The notes under the pieces are model-generated. The model made no database searches, was not told the DNA's origin, and saw only the letters and a program-made list of their open reading frames with translations. From Nocardia nova SH22a (GTDB lineage: Bacteria; Actinomycetota; Actinomycetes; Mycobacteriales; Mycobacteriaceae): DNA of 64,000 bases. Position numbers and translations under genes: made by a program. How positions within the stretch are numbered: position 1 is the first letter of the stretch; each line of letters opens with the position of its first letter. Shown here piece after piece: positions 62,397 to 64,000 of the stretch. The DNA lies in assembly GCF_000523235.1 (NCBI RefSeq), contig NZ_CP006850.1, positions 3,100,001-3,164,000 of the forward strand. Reading direction: 5' to 3'.

Positions 62397-62960
62397 TCAC
62401 TCGGCGCCGGGCCGCTCCCGCATCCTGTCGACCAGGTAGGTGGCGGCGTGGGTCAGGCGTTCGAGCGGCCACCGGCCGGGATCTTCCACGCTGGTGACCA
62501 TCGCGCCGCGGGTGATCAGGTACAGCAGGTCGGCCGCGATGTCCGGGTCGTCGGTGTCGTGGGTGGCGGCGCGCAGCTGGCCGTAGAGGATGTCCAGTTC
62601 GCGGCGGACGGTCGCCAGGCGGTCCGGGTCGCCTCCGGCCAGGACCTCCAGGAGTACCGAGGTGACGATCGGGCCGTCGTCGCTGTACCAGTCCACCGCC
62701 CACGCCGCCAGCTCGGCGAGGCCGCCGCTGGTCGTCACCTGCTCGGCCTCGGTGTCCCACTGACGCAGGGCGCTGTCCATCGTCAAGGCCAGCAGTTCGC
62801 CGCGATTGCGGACGTAATTGGTGACCAGGCTCGTGGAACCGCCCAGTTCCGCCGCGACCGCGCGCACGGTCAGGCCCGCCACACCGTGCGCGCGCACCAC
62901 CCGCAGCCCGGCGTCTCCGATCCGGCGGCGGCGTTGCGAGCCGTCGACTTCGATAGGCAT
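62397..62960 (-). CDS. TetR family transcriptional regulator
   Basis: 187 residues from ATG 62960. N-terminal TetR helix-turn-helix: RRIGDAGLRVVRAHGVAGLTVRAVAAELGGSTSLVTNYVRNRGELL; helical ligand domain after that. Divergent from an alpha/beta hydrolase gene, with nested palindromes between, so probably its repressor. Confidence 0.92.
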   Translation of the reverse strand: MPIEVDGSQRRRRIGDAGLRVVRAHGVAGLTVRAVAAELGGSTSLVTNYVRNRGELLALTMDSALRQWDTEAEQVTTSGGLAELAAWAVDWYSDDGPIVTSVLLEVLAGGDPDRLATVRRELDILYGQLRAATHDTDDPDIAADLLYLITRGAMVTSVEDPGRWPLERLTHAATYLVDRMRERPGAE

Positions 62961-63010
62961 GTCACATCGCTTCGCTCTTGCCCTGAATGCTTCCTTTCGC
63001 AATGCTGTCA

Positions 63011-63036
63011 TACAACACTGTTGTACAACGACGTTG
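63011..63036. promoter_or_regulatory. TetR operator candidates between tetR and the hydrolase
   Basis: TACAACACTGTTGTA (63011-63025, perfect arms) adjoining CAACGACGTTG (63026-63036), 19 bases before the hydrolase start and 50 bases from tetR. Confidence 0.6.
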
Positions 63037-63054
63037 CATAAAAGGGGAATGTTC

Positions 63055-64000
63055 ATGAGCGGGGCAGGTTATTACCGTGACCAGCGGGAGTGGCGCGATC
63101 TTCAGGAGTATCTGCCGCGGCGGCTGCGACTCGACGACGCGAGCGCCCCGGCCGAGGAGTTCTGGGACTGGCGCGGCAACACCGTGCATCTGGACCGGTA
63201 CGCGAATCCGTCGGCACCGGCGAAGGTCGTACTGCATCACGGTGTCGGCACCAACGGGCGTCAGATGAGCCTGATCCTCGGCGCACCGCTGGCCCGGCGC
63301 GGTTTCGAGACGGTGGCCCTGGACAACCTCGGCTACGGATTGACCGGGGTGCGACCGGGTTTCGTTCCGTCCTATGCGGATTGGGTCGATCTCGTCGTCG
63401 ACTACCTGGCCTACGAGCAGTCCCGCGACGACCGGCCGATCGTGCTCTACGGGCTGAGCGCCGGCGGGATGCTGACCTACCACGTCGCCGCGAAGGCGCC
63501 CCGGGGAACGTTGCGCGGCATCGTCGGGATGACCTTCCTCGATCAGCGCGTCCGGCAGGTCCGCGACGAGACCGCGCACGATGTGGTGGCCTCCCGGCTC
63601 GGCTTTCCGCTGATGAACCTGCTGGCCCGGACGCCCGCCGCCCGAATGCGAGTCCCGATGACCCTGGCCTCGAAGATGTCGGCGCTGGTGAACGATCGCG
63701 ATGCGCTGCGGATCATGACGCGCGATCGCACCTCGGGTGGGAACTGGGTCTCGATTCGCTTCCTGGCCGATTACGGCAGCTACGTTCCCGCTGTGGAACC
63801 CGCAGAGTTCGACGCCTGCCCGGTGTTGCTGACCCAGCCCGCACGGGATCGCTGGACGCCGGTGCACCTCAGTGAACCGGTGCTGTCGCGGATCACCCGC
63901 GTGCCGGTGCGGACGGTCGTGCTGGACGACGCCGGTCACTATCCGATCGAGGAGCCCGGGCTCCAGCAGATGGAGGATGTCATCGCCGAATTCGTCACCG
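63055..64000 (+). CDS. Alpha/beta hydrolase, 3' end beyond the window
   Basis: At least 315 residues from ATG 63055, open at the window edge. Alpha/beta hydrolase fold: oxyanion HHGVGTNG near residue 61, nucleophile elbow YGLSAGGM (Ser135), and the catalytic His in GHYPIEEPG near residue 296. An esterase or thioesterase/haloalkane-type role is possible. A TetR operator region precedes it. Confidence 0.88.
   Translation, partial: MSGAGYYRDQREWRDLQEYLPRRLRLDDASAPAEEFWDWRGNTVHLDRYANPSAPAKVVLHHGVGTNGRQMSLILGAPLARRGFETVALDNLGYGLTGVRPGFVPSYADWVDLVVDYLAYEQSRDDRPIVLYGLSAGGMLTYHVAAKAPRGTLRGIVGMTFLDQRVRQVRDETAHDVVASRLGFPLMNLLARTPAARMRVPMTLASKMSALVNDRDALRIMTRDRTSGGNWVSIRFLADYGSYVPAVEPAEFDACPVLLTQPARDRWTPVHLSEPVLSRITRVPVRTVVLDDAGHYPIEEPGLQQMEDVIAEFVT

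Overview
The window looks like a chromosome segment of a mycolic-acid actinobacterium, most likely Nocardia. The evidence is very high GC with strong G/C at third codon positions, frequent GTG and TTG starts, 4-base overlapping starts and stops, a WhiB-type regulator, a mycothiol-dependent maleylpyruvate isomerase-like protein, a TIGR02960/SigG-like sigma factor and a conservon-type sensor cassette. The genus is inferred from style and was not tested by search.

Region 1 (1-28 kb) is a large acyl-CoA catabolic supercluster. It holds an acyl-CoA synthetase (cut by the window edge), three acyl-CoA dehydrogenases, an alpha-methylacyl-CoA racemase-like protein, two further family III CoA transferases (one closely resembling mesaconyl-CoA isomerase Mct), an enoyl-CoA hydratase, two CitE-like lyases, a MaoC dehydratase, an Meh/Ich-type two-hotdog hydratase, a FabG-like reductase, a thiolase, a MmgE/PrpD protein, an aldehyde dehydrogenase and a zinc alcohol dehydrogenase. 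Together they suggest oxidation of a methyl-branched acid that drains through mesaconyl/itaconyl-CoA and citramalyl-CoA to pyruvate and acetyl-CoA. Two paralogous FCD-type GntR regulators, a GAF-LuxR regulator and a repeated AT-rich promoter/operator element tie these units together. A yefM-yoeB toxin-antitoxin pair, a WhiB protein, a lipoprotein, an HD hydrolase and a NUDIX/XRE pair are interspersed.

Region 2 (28-43 kb) holds a ribose/galactose-type ABC importer with two SMP-30/gluconolactonase-like beta-propellers, one of them fused to the permease. It also holds a PucR-type regulator, a GAF/Fis-type regulator with a degenerate AAA+ domain, a conservon-like sensor cassette (kinase, roadblock, DUF742) without its GTPase, and a secreted lactonase-like propeller. 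Four copies of a palindrome TGTCCA-N6-TGGACA mark the regulatory regions here.

Region 3 (43.3-50.6 kb) is an accessory island of visibly lower GC ending beside a tRNA-Pro(GGG). It contains a GntR/HAD pair with its own palindromic operators, an apparently decayed recombinase-like gene and HTH fragments, a reverse transcriptase overlapping a HEPN-domain gene, and a zinc-ribbon/Mrr-like endonuclease on the opposite strand. This is the most likely novel system in the window: a candidate Abi/DRT-like anti-phage module.

Region 4 (50.6-64 kb) is ordinary high-GC chromosome: a small membrane protein, an HxlR/azoreductase divergon, a DHFR-like protein with a SigG-like sigma factor, a MerR-glyoxalase fusion, a methyltransferase, a type II NADH dehydrogenase, TatA, an acyl-CoA synthetase, an MpaB/DUF2236 protein, a TetR regulator and an alpha/beta hydrolase cut by the window end. 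No insertion sequence, CRISPR array, rRNA or replication origin was recognised.
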